Part shown: positions 1 to 5,555 of the stretch, one piece after another
Position numbering within the stretch: the first letter of the stretch is position 1
How the letters are laid out: every line of letters begins with the position of its first letter
Assembly: GCA_003491845.1 (NCBI GenBank)
Contig: DNBN01000175.1
Coordinates: 3,282-8,858 of the forward strand
Direction: 5' to 3'
Length of the DNA: 5,577 bases
Source: Porticoccaceae bacterium
Lineage (GTDB): Bacteria > Pseudomonadota > Gammaproteobacteria > Pseudomonadales > Porticoccaceae
Translations under genes and position numbers: made by a program
The notes under the pieces: generated by a model
Seen by the model: the letters and a program-made list of their open reading frames with translations, nothing else
The model's database searches: none
What the model was told of the DNA's origin: nothing

Positions 1-3000
1 AGCCATCCTTGGGTGCTGTTACCAAATTATAGGTAAGTGGGTCATCATCTCCATCACTGGCGGAAAGCGTAATCCCTAGCTCTTTTAGCGGAGCACTACT
101 TAGGTTTAGAATATCATTGGCAACAGGCACCTGATTAGCATAATTTCCGACGTTAACAGGCACTATTTCAACAATGCCGCCGGCTAATGAATATTTAAAT
201 AAACTATCTCCATTGGCTTCTGCAAATATTAAATTCGCAAAATCCCAACCGTTATAAGTGCCGCTAGTGTTGCTATCTCTCATAACCAACTGATAGCGAT
301 CATCACTGAGACAGACTATCTTGGTCACAGGTGCTCCTCCAGAATATTTCTCTACCCCATCAAGAGTCTGCAGGGACCAACTGACTTCATTTGAATATAT
401 TCCCGTAGTTACATCAACTATATAGGAAGTATTAGAGCATGATGCCAATGCTAGGTTTACTTCATCAACCAAAATTTGTACATCAGCAACCCTCACTTCA
501 TCAAACACCAAGCCCAAAGAGAACTTAATCATCCCCAGATAGAGTTCAAAATTATTACTATCGACGTTTTCTAACCCAAATAATGCAGTGAGGTCAGTCA
601 GCGTCAAGCCTGAGACGTCCTCGCTCAAAATAGCTTTTTTAATACTATCCAAAGCCTGATTATTTTTGTTAACCGCATCACAACCAAGAACCGCCGCAAC
701 TGAACTGGTACCGGTTGAAATAGGATCTCCAGGCCAACCGGCTTTGTCTGGACAGTAGCTAATATAGGTCAAAGCTCTGTTAGTAGCGAATGCGAGATCA
801 TCCAATATTGGCCTATCACCCAGAAAGCTCAGCTCTTCTAATTGATTGAAAGCCAAGGCATTTTTACCAATACTGGTAACACCAGAACCAATGGTTGCTC
901 GTACTATGTTATTTCGAATAAAGGCGTAGTCACCAATCTCGGTGACCGAATTAGGTATGGTTAATAATGTAGCGCTACCTGCGGCGAAAGCTGAGTCACT
1001 TATTGCGGCAACCGACATACCACCTAAAGTGTCAGGCAGTATTAAGTTCGTTGGACATACACCATCACACCCTGTAATCGTGGCGCGACCGTCACCATCA
1101 ACTATATAAGTAAAGCCCTGATCACGTTTTAACTCAGAAGAAAATTCAACTTCGATCTGTGCAATATTACTGGTTAATTGACCGTCAGATACACTAAATG
1201 TAAAACTTTCAGTAACGCTAACTATCGAAGAGTCATCAATATCGCCGTCAAATACGACCAATTGAGGCAATTGATCACCAGCCTCATAAATAGCTTGATA
1301 TAAACTTACAATTTGCACACCGCCTTCGCCTGAGGCAACTATTACGGATTGCTCCTCTAGCATCGGAACTGCCGCATAGGTAATACCATCAAGCTCAATA
1401 GCAGCGATATCAGTAATAGTAGATGGGACACTTACATTTAGCACTTGCAAGCCACTACCATCAGCGATGTAGGCAGTTTGACCATCTTTGGAAAGACTTA
1501 CCATATAACTAGATCCCGGCGTATCGTAGGACCCAACCCAAATAGGCTCAATACCAGTGATATCGTAAATCTGCACACCTGAACCAAAATCAGCAATATA
1601 TACTCTGTTCTGGTCCTCAGCCAATGTGACACCCGATGAAAATCCAGGTGTACCTAGTGTGTATTCGATCACAGGATTATTCGCATCCGCCACAGAAACC
1701 ACGACAAGACCAGCTATTTGATCGGCGATATAAATTAAATTACCGTCATCTGAAATATCAAGATCATAAGCTGCACCAATTGAGTCTATTGAGGAAATTA
1801 GATTTGGAGAATTTAATTCGGTTACATCATAGATTTGAAAACCACCGTTTGAATCGGCAACGTAGGCTTTACTATTATCAGGCGAAAGTGCGACTGCTTG
1901 AGCAGAACCAACCGTGTTATAATTGCCAAGCAGTATGACGTCATTTTTATCTGTGACATCAATAAGCTGAAGACCACCAATTCCATTGGCGACATACAGA
2001 GTATTTTCATTGGACGACAACGCTACGCCTCGCGCTGATCCAGAGACTGTATCGATCCCTCCCAACTGTACAGCGGCATTTACATCACTAACATCCAAAA
2101 GCCGAACACCAGAATCGCCATCGGCAACATAAGCAATATTACGATCTTCAGATAAAATCACATCTCGCGGTGTTCCTGTGGTGTTTACTGTACTGATGCG
2201 TTCTGCTTCTAGTCCATCTCCTATCAAACGACCGAGTTCAGGTGGATCAACTAGTTTATAGGTCAATGGTGAACGCTCTGGATCCAAACCTTCAAGCGGC
2301 AGGCTTATTACTTTGTCTAATGTACTAAAAAAACCTGAAAACGCAATTGGCGCAGTGTTAGTCCAAGGGCCGTCTGTTGCTATTTCTAGCGCTACATAAT
2401 CAACACTACCCCCATCCTCAGCGTAATTGTCTGATACTGACAGCACCCAATCGCCCTGACTGGATTGCTCATTGAAGCGGGAAAGGTTATCCCCTTGAGA
2501 TCTAACCCTGCCTGAGATACTCGGATTAGTAACTGCACAAACTAGCTCACCACCTTCATTATCAAAAACAACATCAATGTTATCTCCATCGCTGCAAGAA
2601 TTTGACAGCAGATTAACTGACGTTCCTGATGGTGAGGTCAAGGTTACAGACAGATCCTGAACCCAAGTATGGGAGAGAGTTAGAAAGACATTAACATCAG
2701 TAATTCGTAGGTTATCTTCTACAGTAATAATCGACGTCACCGTTGAGGGTTCGTCATCTGAAATAATGACAGGCAGATCCAAAGCAGCTACCTGATCAGG
2801 CGTTGTGAAACGATAGACATCCCCAGTGTCGCCGTTACCACAGAAATTTTGTGGCGCAACACGCCAATAGTAATCAGTCGTGCCTGTTAAACCACGCACC
2901 AATGCTGAGTTATTGTCCACTGTAGTTGTATAGAAAATGTTCGCAAAATTCTCATCCGTAGCTACCTCCACCAAATACCGTTCGGCATTTGATTGATAGT

Positions 3001-5413
3001 CCCACTGCAATGTAGTCACCAGCCTATCAATAATAGTCGCATCTTGCGGAGAAGCTAGAGTGACCAAATCGAAATCAGTTGAGAAGGCTTTTATATTGTA
3101 TCTCACGCTCTGTGATCTGATTGGAGAAACCGCCATCACATCGAGAGGATAAACATTGGGCTCAAGGGTTGCTGATGCCGAAAACGTTACATTAACATTG
3201 GTGTCAGTTGCTGATGCACTGGACGGATCAAACGCCACATCAAGACCCACAGGCGAGTTAGCTACAGAAAAACTGGCTATATCGGTAAATCTTGTGGCAG
3301 TTTCATATATAAAAGAAGTACTGACACTGTCGTTTTGACAAACGCTAAAATCTAGCTGATCAACCGTCAAAACAATATCATCCCGTGTAACACCAAAATC
3401 TCTTGAGTTAATAGCATAGAAAATACTATCTACCGCAGAGACACGAATGCGGGCCATACTTGTTACCACATCGGGAATAATTACCTCATAGGATCCCGTG
3501 TTAGGAACATTTTCAGCCAACATATAAGAGAAAGTATCACCGCCATCATCAGACATCTCTATATTGACCGAAACCACATCTATTGGAGCTTGGTCTGTTC
3601 TTGATACATTCCAGGTAACCTGACGAGGAGTATTTGCAATGTAAACATTGCCCAGCGCTTGTGACGTAACAGCGAAAGCACCCACTGTTGAATCATCATT
3701 ATCATTGTCTACTACAGTAATCTTCATATTGGCAGAAGCGACACCGCCACCGCCAGAAGCATTGTCTCTGACGGTAAAAGCAAAATTAAACTCTCGAGGT
3801 ACTGTTGACAAGGTTTCCCAGCTGGAGCCTATAAAGGGATCTGATAATGTCAAATCACCAGCAAGTACATTAGACACTGCAGGAAAGTATCTTGTAGCTG
3901 AAGAGGACGGGGGCAAAGAACGAAAATTCGCCCCTTGGGTATTTTCAGGACCAAAAACATCACTAGGCACTAAACCGTTGTCAATTTGCTCCCAGGTATA
4001 GGTCAGAACATTTGTCTCATCAACATCACTCGCAGTTCCTGAAAGCACAAATGGTGTGCCCACGGGAATAGTATAATCCGTCAGTGGCTCAACAGTAGGC
4101 ACAGTGTTTTCAATCTCTGTATTAACATGGCAAGACTGGCTCTTAAGGTAACTCAAACCTTGCAAGATGCTTACATTGTGATAATAATCATCAGCACGAA
4201 AAGCAACGTCATCTTCGCCTGTTCCTGCATAGCTCATAATTGTGGTGCCACTAGCTGGCTCCACGTTGACGCCAGTTCCCTCTGTGCGCATTGAAAACGT
4301 ATGGTTGGCACCTAACTGATGGCCCATTTCATGGGCCACAAGGTTAGTAAAAGAACCGCCCTCAGGTTGCCCTGATGCAGACCAAGCACTTCCTTTTACC
4401 TCATCATCACAAAACGCTCCGATCGCACCGGCATTACCGCCACCACCAATACCACTAAAAATATGACCCACATCATAATTCTCACTACCAATAACTAAAT
4501 CTAAGGTAGCCTGCAACTCTGCATTCATATTCTCAGTGGAATCTTCAAAGGGATCCGAATCAGAGTCTGTATAAACAATTAGGTCATTGTTATCTATCAG
4601 CTCTAACCTGATGCCAATATCGGTTTCAAAAATAACATTGAGCGCGGTAAGAGTAGTATTAATGGCAGCCAAACCTGACTCTACAGTACCTCCATGATAC
4701 GCCGTGTACTGACCATTGACGGCTACGGCCAACCGATAGGTCGACAACGTACTCTCATCAGAAAATTGAGTAACCCGAGACATTTGACTAACCGAGTCAA
4801 TTGTAGACATCGGAGTTTGAATATACTTAGATCGCGCCGACGCAGGTTCAGGCGTCGAGCATAACAGTGCTTGCTTAGGTTTAGATTGATCCAATTGAGT
4901 AAAGGCAATGTACCTGTTATCTAGTTGTGACACCTTTTTAATCGTTGTCTTTACATTCGAGTGTGGATCAAAAAAGACTGCCTCGAGGCCAAATGATGAT
5001 TTACTAAAATGAATTTTCATCTCAGGATGATCTACAGCATAACCACGATAAGCAGTAATGTTAGGGAATTTTGAGGCTAATACTGGCGAAAAATTTGATC
5101 GTTCACGTACCGTAAAACGAATCATATCTCCCTGCGTATCTGGAAAATAAACATCGCCACCTGAAAAACCTTTTCTCTCGTAGTTCCGGAGCGAATTAGT
5201 AAAAGCTTTTTCATTAAAGGAAAAAATTACAGATGCGGACAAATCTGCATCGAATGACACCTCGGAGATATGATCAGGTGCATTACCTTCAACGGCCCAA
5301 TAGGATCCTGCAGCTAGTCTCTGATCTGCGATCGACGCTTCAGATAATAACGCTAACAATGCCAAAAAAAACAGTGATGCTTGGCTCCCTTTCCTAAGTA
5401 TTGCTATCCCCAT
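1..5413 (-). CDS. Giant secreted multidomain reprolysin-like zinc metalloprotease (C-terminus beyond window)
   Basis: One frame stays open from the ATG at 5411-5413 to the left edge (1804 full codons), and recognisable domains follow one another throughout, so I see no frameshift. The start is chosen because an in-frame TAG lies ten codons upstream (5441-5443), no other ATG/GTG/TTG lies between, an AGGG sits 9 bases before it, and a good signal peptide follows at once. The domain order is given in the separate entries. The catalytic site HEMGHQLGANH (residues 361-371) is intact, so an active extracellular zinc endopeptidase is expected; the substrate cannot be read from the sequence. The architecture (protease, Ig-like, Fn3-like, P-domain, propeller, LRR, more cadherin-like) matches large secreted proteases of marine Gammaproteobacteria and Bacteroidetes. 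Export past the outer membrane is unclear because any sorting signal would lie in the missing C-terminus. No gene name is justified. The class is confident; the precise role is not known. Confidence 0.93.
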   Translation of the reverse strand, partial: MGIAILRKGSQASLFFLALLALLSEASIADQRLAAGSYWAVEGNAPDHISEVSFDADLSASVIFSFNEKAFTNSLRNYERKGFSGGDVYFPDTQGDMIRFTVRERSNFSPVLASKFPNITAYRGYAVDHPEMKIHFSKSSFGLEAVFFDPHSNVKTTIKKVSQLDNRYIAFTQLDQSKPKQALLCSTPEPASARSKYIQTPMSTIDSVSQMSRVTQFSDESTLSTYRLAVAVNGQYTAYHGGTVESGLAAINTTLTALNVIFETDIGIRLELIDNNDLIVYTDSDSDPFEDSTENMNAELQATLDLVIGSENYDVGHIFSGIGGGGNAGAIGAFCDDEVKGSAWSASGQPEGGSFTNLVAHEMGHQLGANHTFSMRTEGTGVNVEPASGTTIMSYAGTGEDDVAFRADDYYHNVSILQGLSYLKSQSCHVNTEIENTVPTVEPLTDYTIPVGTPFVLSGTASDVDETNVLTYTWEQIDNGLVPSDVFGPENTQGANFRSLPPSSSATRYFPAVSNVLAGDLTLSDPFIGSSWETLSTVPREFNFAFTVRDNASGGGGVASANMKITVVDNDNDDSTVGAFAVTSQALGNVYIANTPRQVTWNVSRTDQAPIDVVSVNIEMSDDGGDTFSYMLAENVPNTGSYEVIIPDVVTSMARIRVSAVDSIFYAINSRDFGVTRDDIVLTVDQLDFSVCQNDSVSTSFIYETATRFTDIASFSVANSPVGLDVAFDPSSASATDTNVNVTFSASATLEPNVYPLDVMAVSPIRSQSVRYNIKAFSTDFDLVTLASPQDATIIDRLVTTLQWDYQSNAERYLVEVATDENFANIFYTTTVDNNSALVRGLTGTTDYYWRVAPQNFCGNGDTGDVYRFTTPDQVAALDLPVIISDDEPSTVTSIITVEDNLRITDVNVFLTLSHTWVQDLSVTLTSPSGTSVNLLSNSCSDGDNIDVVFDNEGGELVCAVTNPSISGRVRSQGDNLSRFNEQSSQGDWVLSVSDNYAEDGGSVDYVALEIATDGPWTNTAPIAFSGFFSTLDKVISLPLEGLDPERSPLTYKLVDPPELGRLIGDGLEAERISTVNTTGTPRDVILSEDRNIAYVADGDSGVRLLDVSDVNAAVQLGGIDTVSGSARGVALSSNENTLYVANGIGGLQLIDVTDKNDVILLGNYNTVGSAQAVALSPDNSKAYVADSNGGFQIYDVTELNSPNLISSIDSIGAAYDLDISDDGNLIYIADQIAGLVVVSVADANNPVIEYTLGTPGFSSGVTLAEDQNRVYIADFGSGVQIYDITGIEPIWVGSYDTPGSSYMVSLSKDGQTAYIADGSGLQVLNVSVPSTITDIAAIELDGITYAAVPMLEEQSVIVASGEGGVQIVSLYQAIYEAGDQLPQLVVFDGDIDDSSIVSVTESFTFSVSDGQLTSNIAQIEVEFSSELKRDQGFTYIVDGDGRATITGCDGVCPTNLILPDTLGGMSVAAISDSAFAAGSATLLTIPNSVTEIGDYAFIRNNIVRATIGSGVTSIGKNALAFNQLEELSFLGDRPILDDLAFATNRALTYISYCPDKAGWPGDPISTGTSSVAAVLGCDAVNKNNQALDSIKKAILSEDVSGLTLTDLTALFGLENVDSNNFELYLGMIKFSLGLVFDEVRVADVQILVDEVNLALASCSNTSYIVDVTTGIYSNEVSWSLQTLDGVEKYSGGAPVTKIVCLSDDRYQLVMRDSNTSGTYNGWDFANLIFAEANGDSLFKYSLAGGIVEIVPVNVGNYANQVPVANDILNLSSAPLKELGITLSASDGDDDPLTYNLVTAPKDG
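2..139 (-). other. Start of a further cadherin-like domain, cut by the window (residues 1759-1804)
   Basis: The last readable residues, 'ANQVPVANDILNL' and 'LGITLSASDGDDDPLTYNLV' then 'APKDG', are the first half of another cadherin-like module, close in text to residues 1018-1066. The rest lies beyond the left edge, so the protein is clearly longer than 1804 residues. Confidence 0.75.
179..442 (-). other. Beta domain with 'EVSWSL...CL' and 'GW' motifs (residues 1658-1745)
   Basis: The order 'YIVDVTTGIYSNEVSWSLQTLDG', 'YSGGAPVTKIVCLSDDRYQL' and 'MRDSNTSGTYNGWDF' matches a short secreted beta domain. In relatives I recall it reading 'Y.EisW.L...G.vv.sGg.P....vCL.dg.Y.l...DSygDGWNG'. Key residues here are W1679, C1659, C1701 and W1723; the 'DGWNG' end has become 'YNGWDF'. 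It may be a binding or adhesion module. Confidence 0.5.
443..658 (-). other. Helical module, GA-like (residues 1586-1657)
   Basis: This stretch is predicted by eye as alpha-helical and lacks the beta pattern of its surroundings: 'QALDSIKKAILSEDVSG', 'TLTDLTALFGLENVDSNN', 'FELYLGMIKF' and 'VADVQILVDEVNLALAS'. Modules of the kind 'ald.ik.a......gltl..L...gl..v...nl..Y...I.......v..iq.liD.vN' occur in surface proteins next to LRR_5 repeats. Its function is not known to me. Beginning and end are approximate. Confidence 0.5.
734..1114 (-). repeat. BspA-type leucine-rich repeats, four copies (residues 1434-1560)
   Basis: A capping segment 'YIVDGDGRATITGCDGVCP' (C1449, C1453) leads into repeats that end in 'AF' or 'AL' at F1476, F1498, L1520 and F1542, exactly 22 residues apart. 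Typical text is 'LTIPNSVTEIGDYAF' and 'ATIGSGVTSIGKNAL', then 'LSFLGDRPILDDLAF'. A closing segment 'YISYCPDKAGWPGDPI' follows. This is the LRR_5 (BspA/TpLRR) type common in surface proteins of marine bacteria, where it is thought to mediate protein binding. I recall the same capping and closing phrases in Shewanella- and Colwellia-like proteins, which supports the gammaproteobacterial guess. Confidence 0.85.
1133..1288 (-). other. Cadherin-like domain, C-terminal half (residues 1376-1427)
   Basis: After the last blade the sequence returns to cadherin-like text: 'YEAGDQLPQLVVFDGDIDD' leading to 'ESFTFSVSDGQLTSNIAQIEVEF'. The 'sFtFsVsDG...Sn.A.i.v.v' ending is a standard closing hairpin of tandem cadherin-like modules and completes the half that was started at 1018-1066. 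Confidence 0.7.
1289..2203 (-). repeat. Seven-bladed LVIVD-type beta-propeller (residues 1071-1375)
   Basis: Seven protein repeats of 43-45 residues fit the pattern 'A..vaLS.D...aYVAD..gGlqi.DVtd...p.llg.y.t.g'. The anchor motifs fall at Y1095 (YVAD), Y1140 (YVAN), Y1184 (YVAD), Y1228 (YIAD), Y1272 (YIAD), Y1315 (YIAD) and I1358 (IVAS). The spacing is 45, 44, 44, 44, 43 and 43, and seven blades match a closed seven-bladed propeller. The last blade is the most diverged: 'YxAD' has become 'IVAS' and the terminal 'DVS' is lost. LVIVD repeats occur in bacterial and archaeal surface proteins and probably bind proteins or polysaccharides; the ligand is not known. The DNA copies are well diverged, so recent amplification is unlikely. 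Confidence 0.85.
2216..2362 (-). other. Cadherin-like domain, N-terminal half (residues 1018-1066)
   Basis: The text 'TNTAPIAFSG', 'ISLPLEGLDPERSPLTYKLV' and 'PPELGRLIG' is the first half of the tandem cadherin-like module usually read as 'P.a......L.g.DpdgdpLtY.lv..P.hG.l.G'. The usual continuation ('tYtP...f.G.DSFtF.vsDG') does not follow here. Instead the LVIVD propeller starts, and the matching second half appears about 310 residues later. See the finding on domain insertion. Confidence 0.7.
2378..2776 (-). other. Proprotein convertase-type P-domain (residues 880-1012)
   Basis: Hallmarks of the family are present: 'ITVEDNLRITDVNVFLTLSHTWVQDLSVTLTSPSG' (in pieces: strand with V908, then S914-H915-T916-W917, D920-L921, and S927-P928-S929-G930). 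A second block 'GDWVLSVSDN' (W989, D995) and 'GGSVDYVALEI' close the jelly-roll. C940 and C959 could form a disulfide. In bacterial proteases P-domains stabilise the enzyme or bind substrates, often with calcium; they are common in secreted proteases of marine bacteria. Confidence 0.88.
2798..3073 (-). other. Fibronectin type III-like domain (residues 781-872)
   Basis: The domain shows the Fn3 hallmarks: 'LASPQDAT' at the start, the core tryptophan in 'LQWDY' (W804), 'AERYLVEVATDENF' for the middle strands, and 'LTGTTDYYWRVAPQN' for strand F, with Y849, W850 and R851. The end 'VYRFTTP' is typical of the last strand. C858 lies in the F-G loop. Such modules act as spacers or carbohydrate/protein contact domains in secreted enzymes. 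Confidence 0.75.
3080..3376 (-). other. Unnamed beta-sandwich domain (residues 680-778)
   Basis: The stretch from 'ILTVDQ'-type strand (here IVLTVDQ) through 'DFSVCQNDSVSTSF' to 'LDVMAVSPIRSQSVRYNIKAF' reads as a set of alternating beta strands. The pattern is of an Ig-like spacer: a cysteine in an early strand (C692), a 'VGLDVAFDPSSASATDTNV' segment, and a 'PNVYPLDVMA' closing strand. Similar segments sit between protease and Fn3-like modules in related large proteases. A structural or substrate-positioning role is likely but not shown. Confidence 0.5.
3386..3685 (-). other. Unnamed beta-rich domain (residues 577-676)
   Basis: It opens 'GAFAVTSQALGNVYIANTP' and holds 'QVTWNVSRTDQAPIDVVSVN', 'MSDDGGDTF' and 'VRISAVDS'-like strands (here RIRVSAVDS). 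The pattern 'V.W.V..T...P..V..V.I..S.DGG.TF' is found next to metalloprotease and P-domain modules in other secreted proteins and suggests an Ig-like sandwich. I do not know a firm family name or a function for it. Confidence 0.55.
3704..4108 (-). other. Ig/cadherin-like domain following the protease (residues 436-570)
   Basis: The segment starts 'NTVPTVEPLTDYTIPVGTPF' and continues with 'SGTASDVDETNVLTYTWEQ', 'NFRSLPPSSSATRYFP' and 'REFNFAFTVRDNASGGGG'. This set of motifs recurs directly after the catalytic domain in many secreted bacterial reprolysin-like proteases, where it forms a beta-sandwich. The Asp-rich end (D569, D571, D573, D574) could bind calcium; that is inference. It may fold against the catalytic domain, since the pairing is so constant. 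Confidence 0.75.
4124..4744 (-). other. Reprolysin-like (M12B-type) zinc metalloprotease domain (residues 224-430)
   Basis: The domain begins with a typical edge strand, 'YRLAVAVNGQYTAYHGG' (226-242), followed by a helix and the strand 'FETDIGIRLELI'. The extended zinc motif HExxHxxGxxH is complete: H361, H365 and H371 would bind zinc and E362 would be the catalytic base. The metzincin Met-turn follows as TIMSY, with M393. The neighbouring 'EPASGTTIMSYAG' and 'DDYYHNVSI' segments are typical of the bacterial reprolysin families. Cysteines in the domain are C335 and C428. From memory, many relatives have another pair after 'HTF' and after 'YAG'; both positions lack cysteine here. The catalytic residues all look intact, so an active enzyme is expected. 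Confidence 0.92.
4301..4333 (-). other. Zinc-binding catalytic motif HEMGHQLGANH (residues 361-371)
   Basis: These bases encode HEMGHQLGANH, a perfect match to the metzincin signature HExxHxxGxxH. The three histidines coordinate zinc and the glutamate activates water. The residue after the motif is Thr (HTF), as in many bacterial reprolysin-like enzymes. Confidence 0.95.
4754..5326 (-). other. Propeptide-like N-terminal region (residues 30-220)
   Basis: About 190 residues separate the signal peptide from the catalytic domain. They look like the beta-rich pro-region of reprolysin-like bacterial proteases, with short strands such as 'YRGYAVDHP' and 'AVFFDP' followed by a Ser/Thr-rich, probably flexible linker (about 186-223). 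C185 is the only cysteine in this stretch. In ADAM-type proteases a propeptide cysteine can hold the zinc before activation. Assigning that role to C185 is only a guess, because its surroundings (LLCSTPE) do not match the classical switch motif. Cleavage probably falls in the linker. Confidence 0.6.
5327..5413 (-). other. Sec signal peptide (residues 1-29)
   Basis: The N-terminus has a short basic region (R7, K8) and a hydrophobic core (about L14-L23, rich in Leu, Phe and Ala). A small-residue cleavage site, S27-I28-A29 before D30, fits signal peptidase I. There is no lipobox cysteine, so a lipoprotein is unlikely. This places the rest of the protein outside the cytoplasm. The core codons include a run of eight T on the coding strand (5364-5371). 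Confidence 0.85.
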
Positions 5414-5422
5414 TACTGAAAT

Positions 5423-5426
5423 CCCT
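5423..5426 (-). promoter_or_regulatory. Ribosome binding site (AGGG)
   Basis: On the coding strand an AGGG lies 9 bases before the ATG at 5413. It is a short but well-placed Shine-Dalgarno match and supports this start. Confidence 0.6.
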
Positions 5427-5451
5427 ATTATTTTTTTAATCTAATTAAGCA

Positions 5452-5481
5452 ATCATATCTCGCCTTGGAATTAGTATTTAA
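5452..5481 (-). promoter_or_regulatory. Weak sigma-70-like promoter candidate
   Basis: TATGAT (5452-5457, five of six to TATAAT) is preceded after 18 bases by TTAAAT (5476-5481, three of six to TTGACA). Transcription would start near 5445 and give a leader of roughly 30 bases. In such AT-rich DNA this quality of match is expected by chance, so it is only a candidate. Confidence 0.2.
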
Positions 5482-5555
5482 CACTCTTTTAAAAATGATG
5501 GTGATCATCGAAGACTACATTTAAAGATATACTAGATAAAAAGAGAACATCCACA

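Noticed and set aside
1636..1938. Plus-strand open frame of 100 codons
   Set aside because: It is antisense to the propeller blades. Its translation is rich in His, Arg, Tyr and Gln with no domain pattern, as expected from the reverse complement of a repetitive gene.
1822..2010. Minus-strand open frame of 62 codons in another frame
   Set aside because: It overlaps the propeller in a shifted frame, where the main frame encodes well-formed YVAD/YVAN blades.
1289..2203. CRISPR array or DNA-level tandem repeat, suggested by the regular 130-base spacing
   Set aside because: The periodicity is in the protein (43-45 residue blades). The DNA copies are diverged and there are no identical repeats with unique spacers.
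3156..3338. Plus-strand open frame of 60 codons
   Set aside because: It is antisense to residues of the beta domain before the Fn3-like module; no motif and no convincing start context.
3648..4001. Plus-strand open frame of 117 codons
   Set aside because: It lies wholly opposite the Ig-like region of the large minus-strand gene, whose protein is clearly recognisable there. Its own translation shows no known motif.
4723..4908. Minus-strand open frame of 61 codons in another frame
   Set aside because: It overlaps the propeptide and protease start in a shifted frame; the main frame is continuous there, so this is not a sign of a frameshift.
5495..5508. Small dyad ATGAT-GGTG-ATCAT as an operator or terminator
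   Set aside because: Arms of five bases with a four-base loop are common by chance. No T-run fits a terminator and no regulator gene is nearby to suggest an operator.
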